From assembly GCA_003551785.1 (NCBI GenBank), contig PUNP01000594.1, positions 1 to 5,863 on the forward strand: a DNA stretch of 5,863 nucleotides, given 5' to 3'. This stretch comes from Candidatus Brocadiaceae bacterium. GTDB lineage: Bacteria > Planctomycetota > Brocadiia > SM23-32. The translations under genes were made by a program, and so were the position numbers. Positions 1 through 5,659 of the stretch are shown here, piece after piece; position 1 is the stretch's first letter; each line of letters begins with the position of its first letter. The notes under the pieces were generated by a model. The model searched no databases. It worked only from the letters and a program-made list of their open reading frames with translations, and was not told the origin of the DNA.

Positions 1-241
1 GCATATTTCACGCGTTTTCAGTGGTGCATATGTGGCAAATGTCAAACGCCGCTGTATTCGTATACTGCAAGTGCAGACTTTTGCCGCAGATGCGCCACTG
101 AGAACGCGCCCGCAGGGTAAACCGCAGTTTAAGGCCTCGCTGTACACACTGTAAATCTTGAAAGTCTCCAAAATGGTACTTAACACATTGATTTTCAATC
201 CGTTATATTAAATGTTTTCGTTGGTTTATGAAATATGCAGG
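1..241. mobile_element. R1 element copy A (MITE-like), interrupted by R2
   Basis: This is a small non-coding element whose right end is TGAAATATGCAG (229-240), the exact reverse complement of the left end CTGCATATTTCA seen in copy B (2740-2751). Here the left end appears as GCATATTTCA at 1-10, cut by the window edge. The body (110-241) then resumes after a foreign 98-bp insert. The body matches 2752-2884 with three substitutions and one indel, about 97% identity. There is no open reading frame or transposase, so it would have to be mobilised in trans. Short inverted termini, small size and two copies in under 3 kb fit a MITE; the family is not one I recognise. Confidence 0.7.
11..108. mobile_element. 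R2 element (98 bp, 19-bp terminal inverted repeats) inside R1
   Basis: The segment begins with CGCGTTTTCAGTGGTGCAT (11-29) and ends with ATGCGCCACTGAGAACGCG (90-108). These are inverted repeats of each other with two mismatches. It separates GCATATTTCA from the CCGCAGGG that directly follows the same motif in R1 copy B, so it reads as an insertion into R1. Removing 11-108 restores the R1 sequence except for one extra C. A small internal hairpin, CTGCA-AG-TGCAG, lies at 65-76. Positions 1-50 reappear inverted around 2716-2912, which makes R2 a repeat in its own right. It has no coding capacity. Confidence 0.65.
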
Positions 242-298
242 CTATGACGGTGCGTTAAACCTTTGGCTCTGGTGTAAACTTGTAAACTCATGTTTTAC

Positions 299-327
299 TT
301 GCGACGCAGCCCTTTACCTCGTATAAT
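299..327 (+). promoter_or_regulatory. Sigma70-type promoter of the toxin-antitoxin operon
   Basis: A perfect TATAAT -10 hexamer (322-327) is preceded by TTGCGA (299-304, four of six matches to TTGACA) at the ideal spacing of 17 bp. Transcription should start near 334, leaving a leader of about 70 nt before the first gene. An imperfect inverted repeat, ATAATGAGTT (331-340) and AACTCGTAAT (372-381), straddles the start region. It is a possible site for autorepression by the AbrB-fold antitoxin, as is usual for VapBC operons; that role is inferred. A tandem octamer TGTAAACT (273-288) lies just upstream, of unknown meaning. Confidence 0.55.
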
Positions 328-403
328 ATGATAATGAGTTGCTGGTGTCATGCTGTTCTGGCGTTTCTCATAACTCGTAATTTTCCTTTATTGGAGCAAG
401 TCC

Positions 404-643
404 ATGTCCCTGCATAAAGTTTCATCCAAAGGTCAGGTTACTTTGCCAATCGAGTGCCGGAGGGCGCTTGGGGTGCGGCCCCACGACCGCGTTGCCATAC
501 AGCTTGAAGATGACAGAATTGTTATCCGGCCCGTTCCCGATTTTATGGAACTCGAAGGTTTTTTAGGACCGCGGCTCTCTGAAGAGGACGAGCAGAATGC
601 CCGAGAGAGCGCCGTTTCCGAGCGGGTGGAGGGCAAAACATGA
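404..643 (+). CDS. vapB: AbrB/SpoVT-fold antitoxin (VapB type)
   Basis: This 79-residue protein has a SpoVT-AbrB swapped-hairpin DNA-binding domain at about residues 4-45. It shows the typical run SSKGQVTLPIECRRALGV followed by a second strand pair ending in RIVIRPV. The acidic C-terminal tail (about 46-79) would wrap and block the toxin, as in the family. The start is supported by GGAG at 393-396, seven bases before the ATG. The stop codon overlaps the next gene start by 4 nt (ATGA), implying translational coupling with the PIN-domain toxin. Family knowledge says such antitoxins neutralise the partner RNase and, bound to it, repress their own promoter; an inverted repeat near the start site is compatible. 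The VapB label rests on fold plus partner, not on a close match. Confidence 0.85.
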   Translation: MSLHKVSSKGQVTLPIECRRALGVRPHDRVAIQLEDDRIVIRPVPDFMELEGFLGPRLSEEDEQNARESAVSERVEGKT

Positions 644-1050
644 AACGCGTGTTTGTCGATACGAATGTCTTTCTGCGTTTTTTTACACGGGACGATGCCG
701 ATCATCACAAACGGGCGAAGAGCTTATTTAAGAAGGCGTCCGCTGGTGAAAATGAACTTTTAACCGGGCCGCCGGTTCTTTTTGAAGTGTTCTGGACGCT
801 CACTGCGGGCTACAAAAGAGATGCTCAGGTGGCGCTGGATGTCCTTGAAAGTATTGTCAACCACGACGGCATTATTCTGACCGATAAAAGGCTGGCGGAG
901 GCGGCCATCCAGAAAGCACGAGATACCGGGGAAGATTACGCTGATGCCTATATCTGTGTGCTGGCGCAGTCTCAGAAATGTGATTCGGTAGCCACCTTCA
1001 ACATAAAACATTTCAAGTCTCTTGGGGCGGATATAGAAAAGAAACTTTAA
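640..1050 (+). CDS. vapC: PIN-domain ribonuclease toxin (VapC type)
   Basis: This is a 136-residue single PIN domain, the usual VapC length. Visible active-site acids are D7 in VFVDTNVFLRFF, E49 in VLFEVFW, and D99/D102 in the EDYADAYI motif; these coordinate Mg2+ for RNA cleavage in the family. The C-terminal signature that is often TFDxxF reads TFNIKHF here, so the fourth, least conserved acid is Asn121. Many PIN proteins tolerate this, but activity should not be assumed. GGAGGG (628-633) sits six bases before the ATG, inside the antitoxin gene, and the 4-nt overlap fits the antitoxin-first VapBC layout. The RNA target cannot be read from sequence. Confidence 0.87.
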   Translation: MKRVFVDTNVFLRFFTRDDADHHKRAKSLFKKASAGENELLTGPPVLFEVFWTLTAGYKRDAQVALDVLESIVNHDGIILTDKRLAEAAIQKARDTGEDYADAYICVLAQSQKCDSVATFNIKHFKSLGADIEKKL

Positions 1051-1137
1051 CAAGGCCCACGAAAAGTGTCTCGAAAACAAGTGAAGGTATATATCTAACA
1101 GTCTGATTAAACCAAAAGATAGATGAGGGTTGCAATC

Positions 1138-1383
1138 ATGGAAACAGTCAAAATTTATACTCTGTCGCATTGCCCGTGGTGTGATAAAGCAAAGGACTAT
1201 ATGGACAGTCATGACATCCCTTATCAGGAAATCAATGTGTCTGACGAAGAAGCTCGGCAGGAAGCGATAGGAAAGGCGGGAAGATATGCTGTTCCTGTCA
1301 TTGACCTGGACGGTAAGGTACAGGTCGGTTATGAAAAGGAAGAGCTTGATGAGTTTTTCGAGGATTTTCTTTATGAAAAATAA
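1138..1383 (+). CDS. Glutaredoxin-like CPWC thiol oxidoreductase
   Basis: This small 81-residue protein has a thioredoxin-fold layout. Strand VKIYTL is followed by the CPWC redox motif (Cys12-Cys15) at the start of helix 1. The cis-proline loop AVPVID has Pro53 where glutaredoxins have TVP, and a terminal helix is rich in Glu/Phe. It probably reduces disulfides or mixed disulfides in the cytosol; no signal peptide or membrane helix is present. I chose the ATG at 1138 over an in-frame ATG at 1123 because GAGGG (1125-1129) is well placed for 1138 and the protein then begins right at the first strand. The 87-nt gap after the toxin gene shows no clear promoter or terminator. The gene overlaps the next one by 11 nt, so the two are probably translated together. 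A NrdH-like or membrane-partner role is possible but not shown. Confidence 0.82.
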   Translation: METVKIYTLSHCPWCDKAKDYMDSHDIPYQEINVSDEEARQEAIGKAGRYAVPVIDLDGKVQVGYEKEELDEFFEDFLYEK

Positions 1384-2117
1384 ACTTAACTGGCAGGTGA
1401 CCCTGGCGCTCATACTGGTCGCGCTCGGTGTGTTTTTCTACTATGTCCATTGGTTAGTCTTTCGCGATGTGGAACACATTTTTCTGTATCTCATTGGAGA
1501 TATAGCGTTTGTATTCTTTGAAGTGCTGCTGGTTACTCTTGTTATACACAGACTGCTCCACCACCGGGAACAGAAGGCCGTTCTTAATAAAATAAATATG
1601 TTGATCGGAGCTTTTTTCAGTGAACTGGGCACTGAACTCTTGAGGATATTTGCGACCTTTGACGGGCGGGTGCATGTGCTCAAAGAGCGTCTTTCGGCAC
1701 CACATGACTGGTCGGAGTCGGAATTCCTGAATATCAGGGATAACGTCGAGCAACATGAATCCAATATAGAAACCGGGAAATCCGATTTTGTCACTGTGGG
1801 CAGTATCCTGCAAAAAAAACAAAAACTTTCTCCTTGACCTGCTGCAAAACCAGAATCTGCTTCAAAATGAACCATTCACCGATCTGGTCTGGGCGGTTTA
1901 TCATCTGGCCAAGGAAATGGAACACCGCGGTGATTTATCTGATTTGCCCGGTAATGACCGGCAGCACCTGAACACTGATATAGAGAGGGTTTATGAACTG
2001 ATGCTTGTGCAATGGATGGATTATATACAGCACTTACGGCGCTGCTATCCGCACCTGTTTTCCCTGGCAGCTCGGACCAATCCATTCAGCTCAAAAACTT
2101 CTGTGGAAGTTAAATAG
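1373..2117 (+). pseudogene. Two-helix membrane protein, frame-shifted at an A8 run
   Basis: The first part (1373-1837, 154 residues) starts MKNKLNWQV and has two membrane helices, about residues 9-30 and 35-60. An amphipathic stretch with NKINMLIGAFFSELGTELL follows. The frame then leaves through LQKKQKLSP to a stop. The continuation lies one frame over, ending at 2117 with VQWMDYIQHLRRCYPHLFSL and ARTNPF. Removing one base from A8 (1812-1819) joins the halves into a smooth 247-residue protein reading LQKNKNFLLDLLQNQNLL. The joined layout resembles a conserved uncharacterised family I recall only loosely. The true start is inside the glutaredoxin gene, with GAGGA eight bases upstream. This could be a real mutation, a homopolymer sequencing error, or slippage-based recoding. 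Function is unknown; a cytoplasmic helical domain on a two-helix anchor is all that can be said. Confidence 0.72.
1812..1819 (+). other. A8 homopolymer, likely frameshift site
   Basis: Eight consecutive A residues, followed by C and five more A, lie where the reading frame of the membrane protein changes by +1. The downstream frame is open from 1788, so the shift must fall between there and the stop TGA at 1835-1837. The A8 run is the natural place. Protein continuity (FLLDLL following the lysine-rich stretch) favours this run over a shift at the stop codon itself. Confidence 0.6.
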
Positions 2118-2128
2118 GGGGGGGGCGA

Positions 2129-2623
2129 ATGACCAAAATATCAAAGAAAAAACAATTGATAGGGCTTTTCTTCTGGCTGCTGATTGTCTTTTTTGCCGCC
2201 GCTGTAGGGGCTATGGCTTCGACCCAGGCCGGTGATTTTTACTCGCAGCTTGAGCTGCCCGTCTGGGCACCCCCGGCGGGAGTCTTCGGCCCCGTATGGA
2301 CCGTGCTGTATCTGCTCATTGCCATATCCGGCTGGCTCGTATGGAGGGAAAAGGGATTGAGGGGCGCACGGATGGCCTTTGTTTTCTTCTTCAGTCAACT
2401 GATCCTTAACGCGCTGTGGACCTGGCTATTTTTTGCCTGGCAAATGGGGGCGCTGGCTTTCCTGGAAATCATCATTTTATGGCTGCTTATCGTTGTTACC
2501 ATGGTTTCATTCTGGAATATAAAACCGTTTGCAGGGGTATTGCTCCTTCCTTATCTTTGTTGGGTGAGTTTTGCTGCGGCCCTGGCATTTTCAGTATGGC
2601 GACTGAACCCTGTGCTGCTGTAA
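2129..2623 (+). CDS. tspO: TspO/MBR-family membrane protein
   Basis: This 164-residue, very hydrophobic protein has five predicted helices, at about 10-30, 52-72, 82-103, 107-128 and 134-155, the full TspO topology. Family signatures are clear: WAPPAGVFGPVWTVLY after helix 1, LNALWTWLFF in helix 3, and LLPYLCWVSFAAALAF in helix 5. The usual LN near the end of that segment is LA here, with LN recovered in WRLNP. TspO proteins bind porphyrins and other hydrophobic ligands and are linked to tetrapyrrole or oxidative-stress signalling. Ligand and location (outer or inner membrane) cannot be read here. Its ATG lies 11 nt after the stop of the frame-shifted membrane gene, and a run of nine G (2117-2125) serves as or covers the ribosome binding site. 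It is the last gene of the cluster before a terminator. Confidence 0.93.
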   Translation: MTKISKKKQLIGLFFWLLIVFFAAAVGAMASTQAGDFYSQLELPVWAPPAGVFGPVWTVLYLLIAISGWLVWREKGLRGARMAFVFFFSQLILNALWTWLFFAWQMGALAFLEIIILWLLIVVTMVSFWNIKPFAGVLLLPYLCWVSFAAALAFSVWRLNPVLL

Positions 2624-2679
2624 GCTGAAGGGGGCGCGTTAACATTTTTCAGCCCTTTTTACGATCAATGGGGAACCCA

Positions 2680-2706
2680 GGCAAAAGTTTTTGCCAAGTT
2701 TTTTTT
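2680..2706 (+). terminator. Rho-independent terminator after tspO
   Basis: GGCAAAA-GT-TTTTGCC (2680-2695), a stem of six or seven pairs, is followed after AAG by eight T (2699-2706). The orientation fits termination of plus-strand transcription 57 nt past the tspO stop. There is no matching T tract on the other strand, so it does not serve the convergent efp gene. The GGCAAAAGT core also occurs at the corresponding place in R2 copy A (reverse strand, 77-85), so the terminator may derive from an old R2 copy. Confidence 0.72.
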
Positions 2707-2715
2707 AAGCGTATC

Positions 2716-2912
2716 GGCGTTTGACATTTGTCACATAGGCTGCATATTTCACCGCAGGGTAAACCGCAGTTTAAGGCCTCGCTGGTACACACTGTAAATC
2801 TTGAAAGTCTCCAAAATGATACTTAACACATTGATTTTCAATCCGTTATATTAAATGCTGTCGTTGGTTTATGAAATATGCAGGATAGGCACCACTGAAA
2901 ACGCGTGAAATG
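2716..2912. repeat. R2-like sequence split by R1 copy B
   Basis: The 21 bases at 2716-2736 are the reverse complement of 30-50 with one mismatch. The bases from 2885 to about 2910 are the reverse complement of the first 29 bases with small differences. Joined across the R1 insert and one copy of ATAGGC, they align without gaps to the reverse complement of 1-50 over about 46 nt with two mismatches. This half-element therefore marks an R2-family copy in the opposite orientation. The outer half expected upstream of 2716 is much diverged or missing. Confidence 0.6.
2741..2884. mobile_element. R1 element copy B with 6-bp target duplication
   Basis: This complete element is about 144 bp. Its ends are CTGCATATTTCA (2740-2751) and TGAAATATGCAG (2872-2883), perfect 12-bp inverted repeats. 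ATAGGC flanks it on both sides (2735-2740 and 2885-2890), a candidate target-site duplication; whether five or six bases are duplicated is ambiguous because the end C is shared. Both ends carry a TAAACC motif a little further in, though the left one is displaced by eight bases. An internal hairpin ATTGA-TTT-TCAAT is present. The body is about 97% identical to 110-241. There is no coding sequence. It lies between the convergent tspO and efp genes and ends 34 nt from the efp stop. Confidence 0.75.
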
Positions 2913-2918
2913 CTCAGG

Positions 2919-3479
2919 TTATTCACGTCCCAGAAAATCTCGGGATCGGGTATCGACCCTGATTTTATCGCCGGTAGTTATATGGCCCGGGACTTTTACC
3001 GTGACTCCGGTTTCCAGTTCAACCGGTTTGGTGACTGATGTAGCCGTATTACCTTTTACGGCCGGTTCGGCTTTAGTAACTTCCAGCACGACACTCGGTG
3101 GCATTTGAACACCTACTGCTTTATTTTGGTGAAAATCGATGTCCAATTCCATATTATAGGCCAGGAAATCCTTCATATCGCCAAACAAGTCCTGGTCTAC
3201 ATGGCATTGTTCGCCTGTTTCGGGGTTCATGAAAACGTAACCTCCGGTGTCTTCATACAAGAATGTCAGTTTTTTGCTTTCCACAAAAGCTTTTTCTAGT
3301 TTATCGGAGGTGGCGAATCTCTGTGTTTCCGAGTGGCCGTCGTCTAAGTTTTTCATTTTAATCTGGGCGTATTTCCCTCTTTTACCAACAAATGCCTCCT
3401 GTATATCCACGATTCGCCAGAGCGAATCCTTATATTCAATAATATGTCCTTTCCTTGCTTCACCTGCTTGAATCATCAT
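2919..3479 (-). CDS. efp: Elongation factor P
   Basis: At 186 residues this is the usual EF-P length, with three beta-barrel domains: an N-terminal KOW-like domain (1-65), a central OB domain (about 68-130), and a C-terminal OB domain (about 131-186). The EF-P signature is visible in VKGNTATSVTKPVELETG and the closing GDKIRVDTRSRDFLGRE. EF-P enters the E site and helps ribosomes stalled on polyproline. The loop that reaches the P-site tRNA reads VGKRGKYAQIKMKN, where most relatives have PGKGxAF; Lys33 is in the place of the lysine modified in many bacteria, but the preceding proline is Val. The start has two adjacent ATG codons, with AGAGGA about nine bases upstream of the first. It is last in a minus-strand run 45 nt behind pilT. 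TATAAT (3516-3521, minus strand) could be a local -10, but no good -35 is seen. Confidence 0.95.
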   Translation of the reverse strand: MMIQAGEARKGHIIEYKDSLWRIVDIQEAFVGKRGKYAQIKMKNLDDGHSETQRFATSDKLEKAFVESKKLTFLYEDTGGYVFMNPETGEQCHVDQDLFGDMKDFLAYNMELDIDFHQNKAVGVQMPPSVVLEVTKAEPAVKGNTATSVTKPVELETGVTVKVPGHITTGDKIRVDTRSRDFLGRE

Positions 3480-3524
3480 AAGCTTCGTTCCTCTTATTTA
3501 GTTAAAAAGCTAAAAATTATAATA

Positions 3525-4748
3525 TCATTCAGCCGTGGCTTCCTTCTCCTCGTCAAACTGTGATAAGTCTATATTGCGCAAGGCCTTCTCATAGCCGGCC
3601 TTATTGAGCCGTTCGATTATCCCGGGGCGGAAATAGGACTGCTTAATAGCTTCCAGGGGCTGCAGTTCTTTATCTTCCACTTTCTCAACCAAATAACCGT
3701 TAATGCGCTCATTCATGTCCTGTTTTTCAACAGAATTTGAATTGGCTTCTTCCAGAGTAATCAGGTCGTCATGCACAAGTGACATCAGTGATTCATTCAT
3801 TGAGCACATACCGTATTTCTTTCCCGTTTGGATTGTCGAAGGAAGCTGGAAGGTTTTACCTTCGCGAATGAGGTTGCTGACGGCGCTATGCACATACAAT
3901 ATTTCAAAAGCCGCGACACGTCCGCCACCTTTTTTCTTGCATAGTGTCTGGGCGATGACACATTTTAAAGTGTTGGAGAACATGACACGTATCTGTTCCT
4001 GTTGATCAGGGGGGAATTGATCAATTATACGGTCAACAGTGCTGGGAGCGGTGGTAGTGTGGACAGTAGCAAAAACCAGGTGCCCGGTTTCGGCACATTC
4101 GATAGCCAGAGCGGTGGTTTCCAGATCCCGCAACTCACCGACAAGGATGATATCGGGGTCCTCACGCAATGCAGCGCGCAAAGCGCGCTTGAAACCACTG
4201 GTATGCGAGCCGACTTCCCTGTGGCTGATAATGCATTTTTTGCTCTTATGGGTAAATTCGACAGGGTCTTCGATTGTTATAATGTGATCACTGCGTTTTT
4301 CGTTTGCATGGTTGATCAGGGCCGAAAGAGTTGTACTTTTACCGCAACCGGTCGGGCCGGTGCATAAAACAATCCCTTTAGGCAGCAGCGGAAGCTGCCT
4401 AATCTGTTCGGAAAGCCCTAATTGATCGACAGTTATAATTTCAAATGGGATCATTCGCTGGCATATTGCAGGGCCGTGAAGGTCTCTATATACATTAGTT
4501 CGGAACCTGCCAATTCCCGATATTTCATGACAGAAATCAGTGTCATTAGTCTCCTGCCATTCTTTTTTGTTACGTTCGGGCGCTATTTCCATAGCCAGCG
4601 CTTCAACTTGCTCTGCGCTCATAATGGACTTGGTCAGTGGCTGGAGTTCGCCGTCTTTTCGAATTAAAACAGGGGATTCGGATTTCACGTGAAGGTCAGA
4701 CCCACCCTTATCCGCCATCGCTTTCAAAAGCTTATTGATTTTTGCCAT
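3525..4748 (-). CDS. pilT: Type IV pilus retraction ATPase PilT
   Basis: This 407-residue secretion-type ATPase powers disassembly of type IV pili at the inner-membrane base, giving twitching motility. The N-terminal PAS-like domain (about 1-100, GGSDLHVKSESPVLIRKDGE) precedes the RecA-like core. The core shows Walker A GPTGCGKS (131-138), Asp box IITIEDPVEF (156-165), Walker B DIILVGELRD (199-208), and His box TGHLVFATVHT (221-231). The PilT-specific SNLIREGKTFQLPS (291-304) and IQTGKKYGM are present, favouring PilT over the PilB extension ATPase. I chose the ATG at 4748 (MAKINKLL), not the one just before it or the longer upstream frame, because AAGGAG then sits six bases away. PilT is usually about 345 residues; the excess is a charged C-terminal extension (about 335-407) rich in Glu/Lys. 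No other pilus gene is in the window. Confidence 0.93.
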   Translation of the reverse strand: MAKINKLLKAMADKGGSDLHVKSESPVLIRKDGELQPLTKSIMSAEQVEALAMEIAPERNKKEWQETNDTDFCHEISGIGRFRTNVYRDLHGPAICQRMIPFEIITVDQLGLSEQIRQLPLLPKGIVLCTGPTGCGKSTTLSALINHANEKRSDHIITIEDPVEFTHKSKKCIISHREVGSHTSGFKRALRAALREDPDIILVGELRDLETTALAIECAETGHLVFATVHTTTAPSTVDRIIDQFPPDQQEQIRVMFSNTLKCVIAQTLCKKKGGGRVAAFEILYVHSAVSNLIREGKTFQLPSTIQTGKKYGMCSMNESLMSLVHDDLITLEEANSNSVEKQDMNERINGYLVEKVEDKELQPLEAIKQSYFRPGIIERLNKAGYEKALRNIDLSQFDEEKEATAE

Positions 4749-4791
4749 CATTCGCTCCTTAAAATCAAAGTATAAATGTAAAACTGCAATT

Positions 4792-5505
4792 TCACTCGAT
4801 ATGCCCGACCGGCATGATATACAAGGCATCCAAATTGCCGGGAAGATTAATGACTTCTGCAACTTCGCTATCGTTGAAAGCCCCGACAGCTACGGTTCCT
4901 AAATTTAACGCTTCGGCCTGCAAGTATATATTTCCGCCGGCATGTCCGACTTCCATATGCACGTATCTTTCAGCACGTTCCCCATACCTGGAGGCCGTCC
5001 TGTCGTAATCGGCGGCTATGATAATAACCATTGGTGCTGCGGCGATGAAGTGCTGGTTGAGTGCGGCGCCTGCCAGGTTGCTCCTTGCATCACCCTCGGC
5101 TGTCATATCAAGCTGATGGTTTTGTGGACGATACAGATAGATACCGGCATCTAACCCCTCTACGGTATTATCTCCGACCGCTATGAAAACTTCCAGCGGA
5201 TACGTGGCTCCGGCGGAAGGGGACGCCCTGAGCCGGCCCTCGTCACCGGTTATCCCCTGCGCCGACCACAGCATCTGTCCGGCCTGTTCAATTGTAAGTG
5301 CATCTCCGGAAAAGAATCGGCGGCTTCGCCTTTGGGTTATAGTTCTTTCTAATGATACTTCACCGTCTGTTATCGGATCCGGTAAATTATGTTCGCTATT
5401 CACTAACTCACCTCCATAACTGTTTTCTTGTGTGCATGATGCGGCTACCAGAAAGAGAGAAGAAATGGTCAATGCAACGGCGCAGATGAATACATATTTT
5501 CGCAT
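4792..5505 (-). CDS. SagB-type nitroreductase-fold flavoprotein, predicted lipoprotein
   Basis: This 237-residue protein of the FMN-dependent nitroreductase superfamily is closest in motifs to the SagB/ThcOx dehydrogenase branch. It has an ERTITQRRSRRFF start of the fold (residues 53-65, phosphate-binding arginines), the diagnostic SPSAGATYPLEVFIAV (95-110), and a late helix region with GHAGGNIYLQAEALNLG (177-193). Residues 1-24 form a signal peptide with a lipobox-like VAAS-Cys24, so the mature protein is probably lipid-anchored in the envelope. That is odd for a fold normally found in the cytosol. SagB enzymes oxidise azolines in peptide-toxin clusters, but no cyclodehydratase or precursor gene is near, so the substrate is unknown. 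TGGAGGT lies eight bases before the ATG. It leads the minus-strand run, 43 nt ahead of pilT. Confidence 0.85.
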   Translation of the reverse strand: MRKYVFICAVALTISSLFLVAASCTQENSYGGELVNSEHNLPDPITDGEVSLERTITQRRSRRFFSGDALTIEQAGQMLWSAQGITGDEGRLRASPSAGATYPLEVFIAVGDNTVEGLDAGIYLYRPQNHQLDMTAEGDARSNLAGAALNQHFIAAAPMVIIIAADYDRTASRYGERAERYVHMEVGHAGGNIYLQAEALNLGTVAVGAFNDSEVAEVINLPGNLDALYIMPVGHIE

Positions 5506-5659
5506 GACGTTATACCTCCAAAATTAAAAGTTCTACTATGTGAAATCCAGTCGTAATTCGCTTCTCGCTGGTCCTCTGATTCTAAGCTGGAAGAGCAACA
5601 ACAGGGATGTCTGTATTACTCATCACCGACAATCCAGGGTCCTGGCCGAAAACCAGGCT

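Noticed and set aside
1123..1137. Earlier in-frame ATG for the glutaredoxin-like gene
   Set aside because: The purine-rich GAGGG lies inside this extension and fits the ATG at 1138; the extra five residues precede the first strand of the fold.
1286..1372. Longer N-terminus for the membrane protein
   Set aside because: It overlaps the glutaredoxin gene almost entirely, has no membrane-protein character, and a well-placed ribosome site supports 1373.
760..1413. A 217-residue minus-strand open frame opposite the toxin and glutaredoxin genes
   Set aside because: It lies antisense to two recognisable genes, has no family motifs and no credible ribosome site.
1826..1840. Programmed +1 frameshift at CCT-TGA-C
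   Set aside because: It would leave LQKKQKLSP in the product and has no stimulatory Shine-Dalgarno; a one-base change in A8 gives a more natural join.
1441..1875. Minus-strand open frames opposite the membrane protein
   Set aside because: They are antisense to the clearly membrane-like plus-strand sequence and have no recognisable domain.
2635..2730. Integron attC site after tspO
   Set aside because: GTTAAC and GTTTGAC occur, but neither pair fits the RYYYAAC/GTTRRRY core sites, and the cluster holds several genes with a shared promoter, unlike a gene cassette.
4752..4862. Longer N-terminus for PilT
   Set aside because: It overlaps the nitroreductase gene, does not resemble PilT, and AAGGAG directly precedes the ATG at 4748.
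5506..5620. Promoter for the minus-strand operon
   Set aside because: TAGAAT and TAGAAC hexamers are present on the minus strand, but no -35 hexamer lies at acceptable spacing.
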